From Streptomyces asoensis (GTDB taxonomy: Bacteria > Actinomycetota > Actinomycetes > Streptomycetales > Streptomycetaceae), in the NCBI RefSeq assembly GCF_013085465.1, contig NZ_CP049838.1:496001-560000 (forward strand): 64,000 nucleotides of DNA. The letters run 5' to 3'. Below the pieces are notes generated by a model, which saw nothing but the letters and a program-made list of their open reading frames with translations, was not told the origin of the DNA and did not search any database. Below, piece by piece: positions 16,829-24,998 of this stretch. The stretch's first letter is position 1. Every line of letters begins with the position of its first letter. The position numbers and the translations under genes are program-made.

Positions 16829-18192
16829 CCGTGGATCATCCCCCGCACATAGGAGTCGAGAGTCGCGGCGCAGGTGATCTTGTCATCGCCGCCGAGGTCG
16901 CCGTAGCGCTGGATGTCCGGCAGGACGACCGGTCCCGCTCTGCCGCACTCGCACGGGGAGAAGTCCACCAGGACGCGGTCGCCGCTGATCAGCCCGCCCC
17001 AGCGGCCCTCCAGGGAGACGTCGAGGAAGGCGAACCGCCCTTCCACGACGCCGTGTTCGGCGTTCAGCAGTGTCTCGCCCGGCTCGTCGAGCACCAGGGG
17101 GATCACCCACGGCGGTATGTGGTACCTGCTCTTCTCACAGGCGAGGCAGGAGCCCTGGAGCTCCGTCATGCCGTAGCTGCGCACGCGCCGTACGCCGGCG
17201 TAGAAGGCGGCGAACTGCTGCTGGTAGTCGTCGGGCAGCGCGCGGCCCTTGTTGCCGCCGCCGCTGAGCACCAGCGTGTCCGGGTGGAGGCTCCCGTCGG
17301 GCACACCGCGGGCGCGCAGCGCCTGGATCAGCGAGAACTGCTGGTTGTTCATGCCGGCGATCAGCAGCGGCTCGTCGCGGTGCGCGGCGATGTCCTCGAC
17401 GATCCGGGCCAGGGCCGCGCCCAGTTCCCGCTCGCGGGTCTCGGACGCGGACTCGAAGGAGCTGATCTCCCGGGGGGTCGCGGTGCCCTCCGCCATCCGG
17501 CGGCGCAGCAGCGCGCTGCTCATCAGCTCGGACACCCGCATCGGGTCCTCGGTCAGCAGCCGGGTTTCCTCGGGCCGCGCGAAGACCTCGGCGTGCCACC
17601 GGAAGCCGTCGATGGAACGCATCGGGCCGCTCGCCGGTGCGAGCAGATAGCCGCGGCGGACGGGCTTCGGCGGGAGCGGGTCCGGCCAGCAGGTGAGCTG
17701 CTCCAGGATGTCGTGCAGGAAACTCAGGTCGCTCGCGTCGCAGTTGAGGAAGGAGACCTTCCCGGAGGTGCCGCTGGTGATGTACGGGCGGTGGCCGGCG
17801 GCGGTGACACGGTCCGTCCATTCGTCGATGTCGCGCACGCCGTCCACGTCCACGTCGTCAGGTTCGACCGCCGAGACGGTGGTGTACCAGCGCAGGAGCC
17901 GGTCCCATCGGCCGGCGGTGATGAGGGAGACGGGGTACGACTTGTAGCTGGTGTGCGAGAAGAGCAGCGGCACGAGGTCGTCGAGACTCGTGATCTCGCG
18001 GACGCCGGTCTCCTCCGCCCGGGTACGCAGCAGCGGGATCCGCTCGCGATGGGCGGTGAAGGTCTCCCGCGCGGCCTCCAGCCGCAACTCCTTCAGCTCA
18101 TCGGCGGGTTGGTCGAAGGGGTCGCCGGACAGTACGAGGGATCGGATCTGCTCGCGGGCGCTTGCCACGGCATTCACCTCAATCAGTTGCAT
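16825..18192 (-). CDS. LuxE-like acyl-protein synthetase / AMP-forming acid activator
   Basis: A 455-residue ANL-superfamily protein of the LuxE/PaaK type. The phosphate-binding loop is YITSGTSGKVSF (residues 137-148) and SYGMTELQGS is the later adenylate motif. A C-terminal cluster of cysteines (CLACEK, CECGRAG) may bind metal or carry the acyl group. It activates a carboxylic acid with ATP and hands it to LuxC. The ATG at 18192 overlaps the end of livF by 14 bases; a GTG at 18177 is an alternative. The start lies inside an AGTTGCATGAATTG box also found at another promoter in the window. Confidence 0.87.
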   Translation of the reverse strand: MQLIEVNAVASAREQIRSLVLSGDPFDQPADELKELRLEAARETFTAHRERIPLLRTRAEETGVREITSLDDLVPLLFSHTSYKSYPVSLITAGRWDRLLRWYTTVSAVEPDDVDVDGVRDIDEWTDRVTAAGHRPYITSGTSGKVSFLNCDASDLSFLHDILEQLTCWPDPLPPKPVRRGYLLAPASGPMRSIDGFRWHAEVFARPEETRLLTEDPMRVSELMSSALLRRRMAEGTATPREISSFESASETRERELGAALARIVEDIAAHRDEPLLIAGMNNQQFSLIQALRARGVPDGSLHPDTLVLSGGGNKGRALPDDYQQQFAAFYAGVRRVRSYGMTELQGSCLACEKSRYHIPPWVIPLVLDEPGETLLNAEHGVVEGRFAFLDVSLEGRWGGLISGDRVLVDFSPCECGRAGPVVLPDIQRYGDLGGDDKITCAATLDSYVRGMIHG

Positions 18193-18892
18193 GAATTGTC
18201 TTTTCCGCGAGGTACGACGACTCGATCGCGTCCAGGTCCGCGCGCAGTTCCGCCGGGGTGCCGGTCATGGTGACGCGGCCGCGGTGCAGGACATACACGC
18301 GGTCCGCGATGTCCAGCACCTTGCGCACGTGCTGTTCGACCAGCAGCGCTCCCATTCCGCGGTCCGCCGCCTCGCGTACGGCGCGCAGGAGCCGGTCGAC
18401 CACGAGCGGGGCCAGGCCCAGCGACAGTTCGTCCGCGAGGAGCATCCGGGGGGCACGGCACAACGCGCGGGCCAGCGACAGCATCTGCTGTTCGCCGCCC
18501 GACAGCATGCCCGCGCCGGTCCTCAGGCGCTTCGCGAGCTCGGGGAAGAGCTCCAGCGCCTGCTCCGTCGTCACCCGGCCGACCCGCAGGTTGTCCGCGG
18601 TGTCGAGCCGGGTGAAGACCGCCCGCTCACCGACGTACGCCAGGCCCTGCCGGGCGCGGCGGTGCAGCGGTGCGCGGCTGGGCTCGCCCAGCCAGTGTGC
18701 CTCGCCGTGCATCGGGAGCAGGCCGCCGGAGAGCGCCCGGAGGGTGGTGGTCTTGCCCGCGCCGTTGGGTCCGAGCAGGGCGACCACCTCACCGGGGCGG
18801 ACCTCGAGTTCGAGGTCGCGTACGACGGGTCGGCTGCCGTATCCGGCGGACAGGGCGCGGGCTTCGATCAGGGGCACATCGGTGTCGTGCAC
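18179..18892 (-). CDS. LivF-like ABC transporter ATP-binding protein
   Basis: A 237-residue ATPase of the branched-chain amino acid (HAAT) family. Walker A GPNGAGKTTT is near residue 42, the signature is MLSGGEQQML, Walker B is MLLADELSLGL, and the H-loop is LVEQHV. The GTG at 18892 was chosen for the GGAGAG site upstream; it lies 11 bases after the binding-protein stop. It pairs with the ATPase domain of the LivH-LivM-LivG fusion encoded divergently. Note that Walker B ends in ADE rather than LDE, which still keeps the catalytic Glu. Confidence 0.92.
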   Translation of the reverse strand: MHDTDVPLIEARALSAGYGSRPVVRDLELEVRPGEVVALLGPNGAGKTTTLRALSGGLLPMHGEAHWLGEPSRAPLHRRARQGLAYVGERAVFTRLDTADNLRVGRVTTEQALELFPELAKRLRTGAGMLSGGEQQMLSLARALCRAPRMLLADELSLGLAPLVVDRLLRAVREAADRGMGALLVEQHVRKVLDIADRVYVLHRGRVTMTGTPAELRADLDAIESSYLAEKTIHATD

Positions 18893-18903
18893 GGGCTCTC
18901 TCC

Positions 18904-20145
18904 TCAGCCGGACGACGCGGCCGTCAGCACCTTGCGGACGTCGACGAAGGTCGATCCGGCCTTGGCCCACTCGATCTTCCCGTCGTGGATGGTCAGTTCG
19001 GTGGCGGTGGTGTTGTGGATGCGGTTGAGACCCTTGATCGGCAGGGCCGTCGCCGCCTTCCAGGTCAGCGGCGGCGTCAGGCCTCCGGTGTCGATGCCCG
19101 ACGTGGTGTCCAGCTCCTGCACCAGCGCCTTCGCCGTGATCGTCGGCAGCCGCTTCACGGCCTCGGTGAAGACCTTGAAGGCCACCCAGGTGGTCCCGTT
19201 GGCGCCGTTGGTGGTGTCGATGTCCTTGTCGCCCTTGGTGGCTGCGAGGAAGTCCTTCCAGGCGGCGTCGGAGGTCGGCGGGTAGTAGCCGGTGATCGCG
19301 GAGCCCTCCAGGGGGCTGCCGCTCCCGCCGGTGCTCTCGGCCAGCTGCGGGGTGAGGTTGCCGACGACGCTGCCGAGTCTCGTCTTGGCGCCGGACTGCA
19401 CATAGGACTTCACGAACAGGTCCGAGTGGGTGCCCAGGATGACGCTCACGCAGTCGCTGCCCTTGGTCGCGGCGGCCACCTGCGGGGCGAGGTCGGTGGC
19501 GGTGACCGGCACCTTGAGGTCCTTGGGCGCCGATCCTCCGGCGGAGGTCACGCCGAGGGTGAGGAACTGCGAGACGATGGCGGCGGCCGCCAGGTCGTAC
19601 CGCACCCCGGAGATCTTCTCGCAGCCCTGCTCCACCAGCTGACGGCCGTGCGCCGCGAAGACCACCGGGGTACCGCCGTTGACCGGGAACGACAGCGGGT
19701 TGGAGAACTCCGCCGCCGAGACGCCGGTCCCGCCGAGGTACGGGATGCCGGCCTTCTCCAGGATGGGCATGTAGCGGTCACCCGCGAGGCTGTACGACCC
19801 CACCACCGCGACCACCTTCTCGGCGACCGCCTGCTGCGCGCACTTCTCGGCCTCGTCCGGGTCGTTCTTCTCGTTGCAGGTGAGCACCTTGAGCGGGGCG
19901 CCCTTGATGCCGCCGTTGGCGTTGATCCACTTCTCGTACGCCTGGGCGGTGAGCCGGACTCCGGGCTGGGCGCTGCCCTGGGTGTCCTCCGGCGTCCAGA
20001 CCATCACCTTGACGGGTGTGCCCTTGAGCGAGGAGGTCTCGGCCGAGCTGCCGGACGCCTCTCCCCCACAGCCGGCGGCGAGCAGGGCTCCGGTCACCGC
20101 GAGACAGCTCGCTGCGGCGGTTCTGCGTCGGCGTGAGTCGTTCAT
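18904..20145 (-). CDS. Branched-chain-amino-acid-type ABC transporter substrate-binding lipoprotein
   Basis: A 413-residue periplasmic-binding-type lipoprotein. The N-terminus has RRRR, a hydrophobic stretch and the lipobox LLAAGC with the lipidated Cys at residue 26, followed by a Ser/Gly linker. The mature protein has the type I binding fold of the LivJ family (VKVMVWTPEDTQGSAQPG, AEKVVAVVGSYS). It would capture a substrate outside the membrane for the Liv-type permease. Because it shares an operon with LivF, LuxE and LuxC in a fatty-acid island, the ligand is more likely a carboxylic acid than leucine. That is inference. Confidence 0.92.
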   Translation of the reverse strand: MNDSRRRRTAAASCLAVTGALLAAGCGGEASGSSAETSSLKGTPVKVMVWTPEDTQGSAQPGVRLTAQAYEKWINANGGIKGAPLKVLTCNEKNDPDEAEKCAQQAVAEKVVAVVGSYSLAGDRYMPILEKAGIPYLGGTGVSAAEFSNPLSFPVNGGTPVVFAAHGRQLVEQGCEKISGVRYDLAAAAIVSQFLTLGVTSAGGSAPKDLKVPVTATDLAPQVAAATKGSDCVSVILGTHSDLFVKSYVQSGAKTRLGSVVGNLTPQLAESTGGSGSPLEGSAITGYYPPTSDAAWKDFLAATKGDKDIDTTNGANGTTWVAFKVFTEAVKRLPTITAKALVQELDTTSGIDTGGLTPPLTWKAATALPIKGLNRIHNTTATELTIHDGKIEWAKAGSTFVDVRKVLTAASSG

Positions 20146-20219
20146 GGTTCCTCCGCGGGGCTCGTCGTCGAGATGGCGAACAGCATGGGGTGCGTTTTCG
20201 GGTTAGTGAAGTACTCTCG

Positions 20220-20243
20220 GCACAATTATTTAAATGAATGTGC
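20220..20243. promoter_or_regulatory. 24-bp near-palindrome in the divergent Liv promoter region
   Basis: Between the binding-protein gene and the permease-fusion gene lies an AT-rich, near-perfect palindrome with arms GCACA and TGTGC around an ATTTAAAT core; 20 of 24 bases match the reverse complement. It contains AAATGAAT, resembling the ATGAAT core of the other boxes in the island. Probably an operator controlling both Liv transcripts. Confidence 0.65.
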
Positions 20244-20274
20244 TGTCTGGCCCCTGCTACTGGGAGGTTCCCCG

Positions 20275-22971
20275 ATGGACGACATCCTGCGGTTCGCGCT
20301 GCTCGGCCTGGGGCTGGGCGCGCTCTACGCGCTCACCGCGCACGGCATCGTGCTGGTCTACCGGGGCTCCGGCGTCCTGAACTTCGCGCACGGCGCGATC
20401 GGGATGACCGGCGCCTACGTCCAGTGGGAGCTCGCCGGCCGGCAGGGCGTGCCGTACTGGCCGGCCACCGCGTGCGGCGTGCTCGCCTCCGCCACGCTGG
20501 GCGTGCTCACCCATCTGCTGGTGCTCCGTCCCCTGCGCAGGGCGTCCTCGCTGGCCCGGCTGGTCGGCACCCTGGCGGTGTTCATCGTGCTCACCGCGAT
20601 CGCCGTCAAGCGCTACGGCGACAGCCTTCAGCTGGTACCGGGCAAGCTGCCCACCCGGCTGCTGACCATCGGCGGCGCGACGGTGACCGAGGACCGCGTC
20701 TGGCTGCTCGGCATCGCGGTGGCCGTGACCGCGGCCCTGCATCTCCTCTACAAGCGCACCCTGTTCGGCCTCGGCACCTCCGCGGTCGCGGAGAACGAGG
20801 CCACCGCCGCCTCCCTCGGCTGGTCCCCGGATCTGATCGCCACCGGCAACTGGGCGCTGGGCTCGGCGCTCGCGGGACTGACGGGCATCCTGATCGTGCC
20901 GGTCATCGGTCTGTCGGTGACCGGGCTGACGACCCTCCTGCTGAGCGCCCTGGCCGCCGCCCTGGTCGGCAGGTTCTCGTCGTTCCCCGCCACCCTCGCG
21001 GGCGGTCTGGTCATCGGGGTCGTGCAGTCCGAGCTGACCCGCTTCGGCTCCGACGTCACCGGGCTCGCCTCGTCGGTACCGTTCCTGTTCATCGCCCTGG
21101 TCCTGATCGCGCGCGGCCGGGCGCTGCCGCTGCGCGGCACGTTCCTGGAGCGTCTGCCCGCCCTGGGCACCGGCCGGGTGCGCCCCGTGCCGCTGGCTCT
21201 CGCCGCCGTGGTCGCGCTGGTGCTGGTGAGCCTGTCGACACCGCTGTGGGCCGACGCGATCACCACCACCCTGACGCTGTCCCTGATCATCCTGTCGATC
21301 GTCGTGGTCACCGGGTACGCGGGCCAGGTCTCCCTCGCGGCCTACGCCCTCGCCGGGACCGGCGCCTTCATCGCCGGGCATGCGGCGGCCGACTGGGGAT
21401 GGCCGTTCGAACTCGCCCTGCTGGTCGGCGTGTTGGGCACGGTGCCGATCGGGCTGCTGTTCGCACTGCCGGCGGTCCGCACGCGCGGCGTCAACCTCGC
21501 CATCATCACGCTCGGGCTCGGCACCACGCTGGAGGCGATGGTCTTCCAGAACACCGACCTGTCGACGACCCCCGGCAGCGACGGCATCGCGGTGGGCAAG
21601 CAGACCCTGTTCGGCATCAGTATCTCCGGAGTCGACCATCCGCAGCGGTACGCCGCCGTGGTGCTCCTGCTGTTCGTCGCCACCGCGCTCGTGGTCGCCA
21701 ACGTGCGGCGCAGCCGGACCGGCCGCCGGCTCGTCGCCGTACGGGCGAACGAGCGGGCCGCCGCCGCGCTCGGCATCGACGTCCGCGCGGCCAAGCTCTA
21801 CGCCTTCGGCCTGTCCGCGGCCATCGCCGCGCTCGCCGGCGTACTCACCGGCTTCCGCTCGACCTCGGTGGTCTTCTCCGACTTCGCCAGCTTCGACTCC
21901 ATCACCGCGCTCGGGCTCGCGGTCATCGGCGGCGTCGGCTTCCTCGTGGGCCCGCTGTTCGCCGCGACCTTCGCGGCCGGTACGGTCGGGGCCCGGTTCG
22001 GCGACCTGGTGCTGCCCGGTCTGAGCGAGTGGATGCCGCTGATCGGCGGGATCATCCTGGTGCTGACCCTGGTGGGCAACCAGGACGGCATCGCCAAGGA
22101 ACTCGGCGGCCGGGCGGCGGGCGTCCGGCGCAGGCTGTCCCCGAGGCGGGCACCGATGGTCCGGCAGGAGGCGTCGGCCGCCGTCGCGGACGTGCCCCGC
22201 GCCGCGCCCCTCCCGCTCCAGGTACGTGACCTCACCGTCCGCTACGGCGGTGTCGTCGCCGTCGACGGGCTCTCGCTGGACGTGGAGCCGGGCCGGATCG
22301 TCGGGCTCATCGGCCCCAACGGCGCCGGCAAGACCTCCGCCATCGACGCCGTCACCGGCTTCACCCGGGCCGCGTCCGGCACCGTGCGCCTCGGCGACCG
22401 GGACGCGACCCGCCTCCCGGTGCACCGGCGGGCGGCGGCCGGGCTGAGCCGGTCCTTCCAGTCGCTGGAGCTGTTCGAGGACATGACCGTCCTGGACAAC
22501 CTGTACGCGGCCTGCGACCGGCCCGGCCGATGGGCGTACCTCACCGACCTGGTCCGGCCAGGCAGCCGCCCGCTCCCCTCCCATGTGCTCGTCGCGGTGC
22601 GGGAGTTCGGCCTCCAGGACAGTCTGGACCGGCCGGTGGGCGACCTGTCGTACGGCGAGCGGCGGCTGCTGGCCATCGCCCGCGCGGTGGCGGCCTCGCC
22701 GTCCGTGCTGCTCCTCGACGAACCGGCCGCGGGGCTGTCGGACGACGAGACGCGGGAACTGGCCCGGCTGGTGCGGCGGCTGGCCGAGGACTGGGGCATG
22801 GGAGTGCTGCTGGTCGAGCACGACGTCGACATGGTCATGAGCGTCTGCGACCAGGTCGTCGTCCTGGACTTCGGACGCCGGATCTGCGCCGGACCGCCGG
22901 AGGAGGTGCGCCGCGATCCGGCGGTCCGGGCCGCCTACCTGGGCGACCTGGAACCGGAGGCGCTGTCCTGA
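20275..22971 (+). CDS. Fused LivH-LivM-LivG ABC transporter (two permeases plus ATPase)
   Basis: One 898-residue polypeptide holds three subunits normally made separately. Residues about 1-290 are a LivH-type permease (LNFAHGAIGMTGAY), 300-620 a LivM-type permease (VSLAAYALAGTGAF, VRANERAAAALGI), and 645-898 a LivG-type ATPase with Walker A GPNGAGKTSA near residue 680, signature LSYGERRLL, Walker B LLLDEPAAGLS and H-loop VEHDV. The ATG at 20275 has GGGAGG upstream. With the divergent binding protein and LivF it makes a complete importer. Confidence 0.93.
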   Translation: MDDILRFALLGLGLGALYALTAHGIVLVYRGSGVLNFAHGAIGMTGAYVQWELAGRQGVPYWPATACGVLASATLGVLTHLLVLRPLRRASSLARLVGTLAVFIVLTAIAVKRYGDSLQLVPGKLPTRLLTIGGATVTEDRVWLLGIAVAVTAALHLLYKRTLFGLGTSAVAENEATAASLGWSPDLIATGNWALGSALAGLTGILIVPVIGLSVTGLTTLLLSALAAALVGRFSSFPATLAGGLVIGVVQSELTRFGSDVTGLASSVPFLFIALVLIARGRALPLRGTFLERLPALGTGRVRPVPLALAAVVALVLVSLSTPLWADAITTTLTLSLIILSIVVVTGYAGQVSLAAYALAGTGAFIAGHAAADWGWPFELALLVGVLGTVPIGLLFALPAVRTRGVNLAIITLGLGTTLEAMVFQNTDLSTTPGSDGIAVGKQTLFGISISGVDHPQRYAAVVLLLFVATALVVANVRRSRTGRRLVAVRANERAAAALGIDVRAAKLYAFGLSAAIAALAGVLTGFRSTSVVFSDFASFDSITALGLAVIGGVGFLVGPLFAATFAAGTVGARFGDLVLPGLSEWMPLIGGIILVLTLVGNQDGIAKELGGRAAGVRRRLSPRRAPMVRQEASAAVADVPRAAPLPLQVRDLTVRYGGVVAVDGLSLDVEPGRIVGLIGPNGAGKTSAIDAVTGFTRAASGTVRLGDRDATRLPVHRRAAAGLSRSFQSLELFEDMTVLDNLYAACDRPGRWAYLTDLVRPGSRPLPSHVLVAVREFGLQDSLDRPVGDLSYGERRLLAIARAVAASPSVLLLDEPAAGLSDDETRELARLVRRLAEDWGMGVLLVEHDVDMVMSVCDQVVVLDFGRRICAGPPEEVRRDPAVRAAYLGDLEPEALS

Positions 22972-22978
22972 CCGCGGT

Positions 22979-23773
22979 TCACGCGTCGCGGAGGTCCGCC
23001 ACATACGGCTGGTGGGACAGCAGTCCGCCGTCCACGCGCAGGGTGTGCCCGGTGATGAACGCCGACTCGTCGGAAGCGAGGAAGACGACCGCCGACGCGA
23101 CGTCCTCCGGGCGCCCCAGCCGCGGTGTGAGGTGATGACGCAGCATCGCCTCCCGGATCGCCCCGTGCGCCGAACCGGCGCTGGCCGGCGTGACGATGAA
23201 GCCCGGCGCGATGGCGTTGCACCGGATTCCCTGCTTGCCGTACTGGGTGGCGACGTACTGCGTGAGGTTGACGAGGGCGGCCTTCGAGGCGCCGTACGCG
23301 GGGTTGCGCAGGTCGCCCGCGAGGCCCGCCCCCGACGAGGTGTTGACGATCGAGCCGCCGCCCCGGGCGATCATGTGGGGGACGGCGGCCTGGATGGCGA
23401 CCATCGTCCCGCGGAGGTTGATCCGCATCGTGTCGTCCCAGACCCCCGGATCGGCCTCCACGACGGCGAGGTCCCGGCGAGCGGCCAGGTGCGTGGCCGC
23501 CGCGTTGTTGTGCAGGACGTCGAGGCCGCCGTACGTCTCGAACGCGGCGGCCACCATGGCCCGTACGCTCTCGACGTCACCGAGGTCGACGGGGACGGCC
23601 GTCGCGGTGCCCCCGGCGGCGCGGATGTCCTGCGTCACCGCCTCGGCGCCGTCGAGGTTCAGGTCGGCGACCACCGTGTGCGCGCCCTCGGCCGCCAGGC
23701 GACGCGCGGTGGCCGCGCCGATGCCGGACGCGGCCCCGGTGACCACGGCCACCTTGTCTTCGAGTCGTCCCAT
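22979..23773 (-). CDS. SDR family oxidoreductase
   Basis: A 264-residue classical SDR: TGAASGIG near residue 13, NNAAATHL near residue 90, catalytic Ser in NTSSGAGL, YGASK as Tyr-x-x-x-Lys, and a C-terminal VDGGLL. The ATG at 23773 places the cofactor motif at its usual distance. It is the last gene of the minus-strand operon with two thiolases, an HMG-CoA-synthase-like protein and another SDR, so it probably oxidises a 3-hydroxyacyl-CoA or ring hydroxyl. It converges on the Liv fusion gene with only seven bases between. Confidence 0.88.
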   Translation of the reverse strand: MGRLEDKVAVVTGAASGIGAATARRLAAEGAHTVVADLNLDGAEAVTQDIRAAGGTATAVPVDLGDVESVRAMVAAAFETYGGLDVLHNNAAATHLAARRDLAVVEADPGVWDDTMRINLRGTMVAIQAAVPHMIARGGGSIVNTSSGAGLAGDLRNPAYGASKAALVNLTQYVATQYGKQGIRCNAIAPGFIVTPASAGSAHGAIREAMLRHHLTPRLGRPEDVASAVVFLASDESAFITGHTLRVDGGLLSHQPYVADLRDA

Positions 23774-23789
23774 GGCCGAACCGCCTTTC

Positions 23790-24998
23790 TCAGTCGGTGA
23801 GTTCGCTGCCGACGACGGAGACGAACGAGACGCATTCACCGGGTCCGCCGCCGAGGTTGTGCGTCAGGGCGAGCGAACGCCCCTCGGCCACGGACCTGAC
23901 CGTCCGCTCGGGCGGTGCCTCGCCCCGCAGTTGCAGCCAGGCCTCGAACATCATGCGCAGTCCCGATGCGCCGATGGGGTGGCCGAAGGCCTTCAGGCCG
24001 CCGTCCGGGTTGACCGGCAGCGGGCCGTCCAGGTCGAAGACGCCGCTGGTGACGTCCTGCCAGGCCTGCCCGCGTTCGGAGAAGCCCAGGTCCTCCATGA
24101 GCACCAGCTCCGTGGGCGTGAAGCAGTCGTGGACCTCGGCGAGGGCGAGCTCGGCGCGTGGGTCGGTGATGCCCGCCTGCCGGTAGGCCTCCCGCGCGGA
24201 GGCGACGACCTCGGGGAAGGTGGTGAAGTCGTACGCCGGGTCGAGGAGCCCGTCCGCGGGGCCGGCGACGAAGGAGAGCGCCTTCACGTAGACCGGCCGG
24301 TCCGTGTACTTGTGGGCGTCCTCGGCCCGTACGACGATCGCCGCGGCCGAGCCGTCCGAGACGCCCGAGCAGTCGAACACGCCGAGCATGCCGGCGACGA
24401 TCGGGGCCGACCGGATGCGCTCCGGCGGGACCTCCTTGCGGAACTGGGCGCGGGGGTTGCGGGCCCCGTTGACATGGTTCTTCCAGGCGATGCGGGTGAT
24501 GACGTCCTTCAGCTCGTCCTGGGCCAGTCCGTACTTGGCGGCGTAGGCGGGGGCGAGGAGGGAGAAGTTCGCCGGCGCGGTGATCTCGCCGCGGCTGTCG
24601 TCGCCGGCACCCGGGATGACGGTGCCGGACAGCCCGGACATGCCGGAGTCCTTGAGTTTCTCCACGCCGACCGCCATGGCCATGTCGTACGCGCCGGACG
24701 CGACCGCGTAGCAGGCGTTGCGCAGGGCCTCGGAGCCGGTGGCGCACATGTTCTCCACGCGGGTGACCGGCTTGTGGGGCAGGTGGAGCGCCCGGCTCAG
24801 GGTCAGCCCGGACACGCCGGAGGCCTGGGTGCCGAACCAGTACGCGTCGATGTCGTCGAGCGTGATGCCGGCCGAGGTCACCGCCTCGCCCACGGCATCG
24901 ATCAGGAGGTCGTCCGCCGATCGGGTCCAGTGCTCGCCGAAGGGCGTGCAGCCCATGCCGACGATCGCGACCCGGTCCCGGATTCCGTGTGAGCTCAT
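23790..24998 (-). CDS. SCP-x/lipid-transfer-type thiolase (acetyl-CoA acetyltransferase)
   Basis: A 402-residue thiolase-fold protein of the SCP-2/SCP-x group. The nucleophilic Cys85 lies in VENMCATGSEA, the His motif is AFGHPIGASG, and the C-terminal glycine loop is LGGGPGECV. It would cleave a beta-ketoacyl-CoA with CoA. Its ATG overlaps the stop of the HMG-CoA-synthase-like/DUF35 gene by four bases, so the two probably form a complex, as thiolases and DUF35 proteins do in archaea and in steroid degradation (established for those families). Unlike the Ltp2-like protein at 51472, it keeps the catalytic Cys. Confidence 0.88.
   Translation of the reverse strand: MSSHGIRDRVAIVGMGCTPFGEHWTRSADDLLIDAVGEAVTSAGITLDDIDAYWFGTQASGVSGLTLSRALHLPHKPVTRVENMCATGSEALRNACYAVASGAYDMAMAVGVEKLKDSGMSGLSGTVIPGAGDDSRGEITAPANFSLLAPAYAAKYGLAQDELKDVITRIAWKNHVNGARNPRAQFRKEVPPERIRSAPIVAGMLGVFDCSGVSDGSAAAIVVRAEDAHKYTDRPVYVKALSFVAGPADGLLDPAYDFTTFPEVVASAREAYRQAGITDPRAELALAEVHDCFTPTELVLMEDLGFSERGQAWQDVTSGVFDLDGPLPVNPDGGLKAFGHPIGASGLRMMFEAWLQLRGEAPPERTVRSVAEGRSLALTHNLGGGPGECVSFVSVVGSELTD

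Noticed and set aside
15419..18192. Bioluminescence operon
   Set aside because: LuxC-like and LuxE-like genes are present but there is no luxA/luxB; the only luciferase-fold protein is 31 kb away and fits the F420-dependent group.
20257..23004. Very long open frame on the minus strand (about 915 codons) opposite the Liv fusion gene
   Set aside because: It is antisense to a clear transporter, its translation is Arg/Gly/His/Gln-rich with no known motif, and such frames arise from GC-rich third positions.
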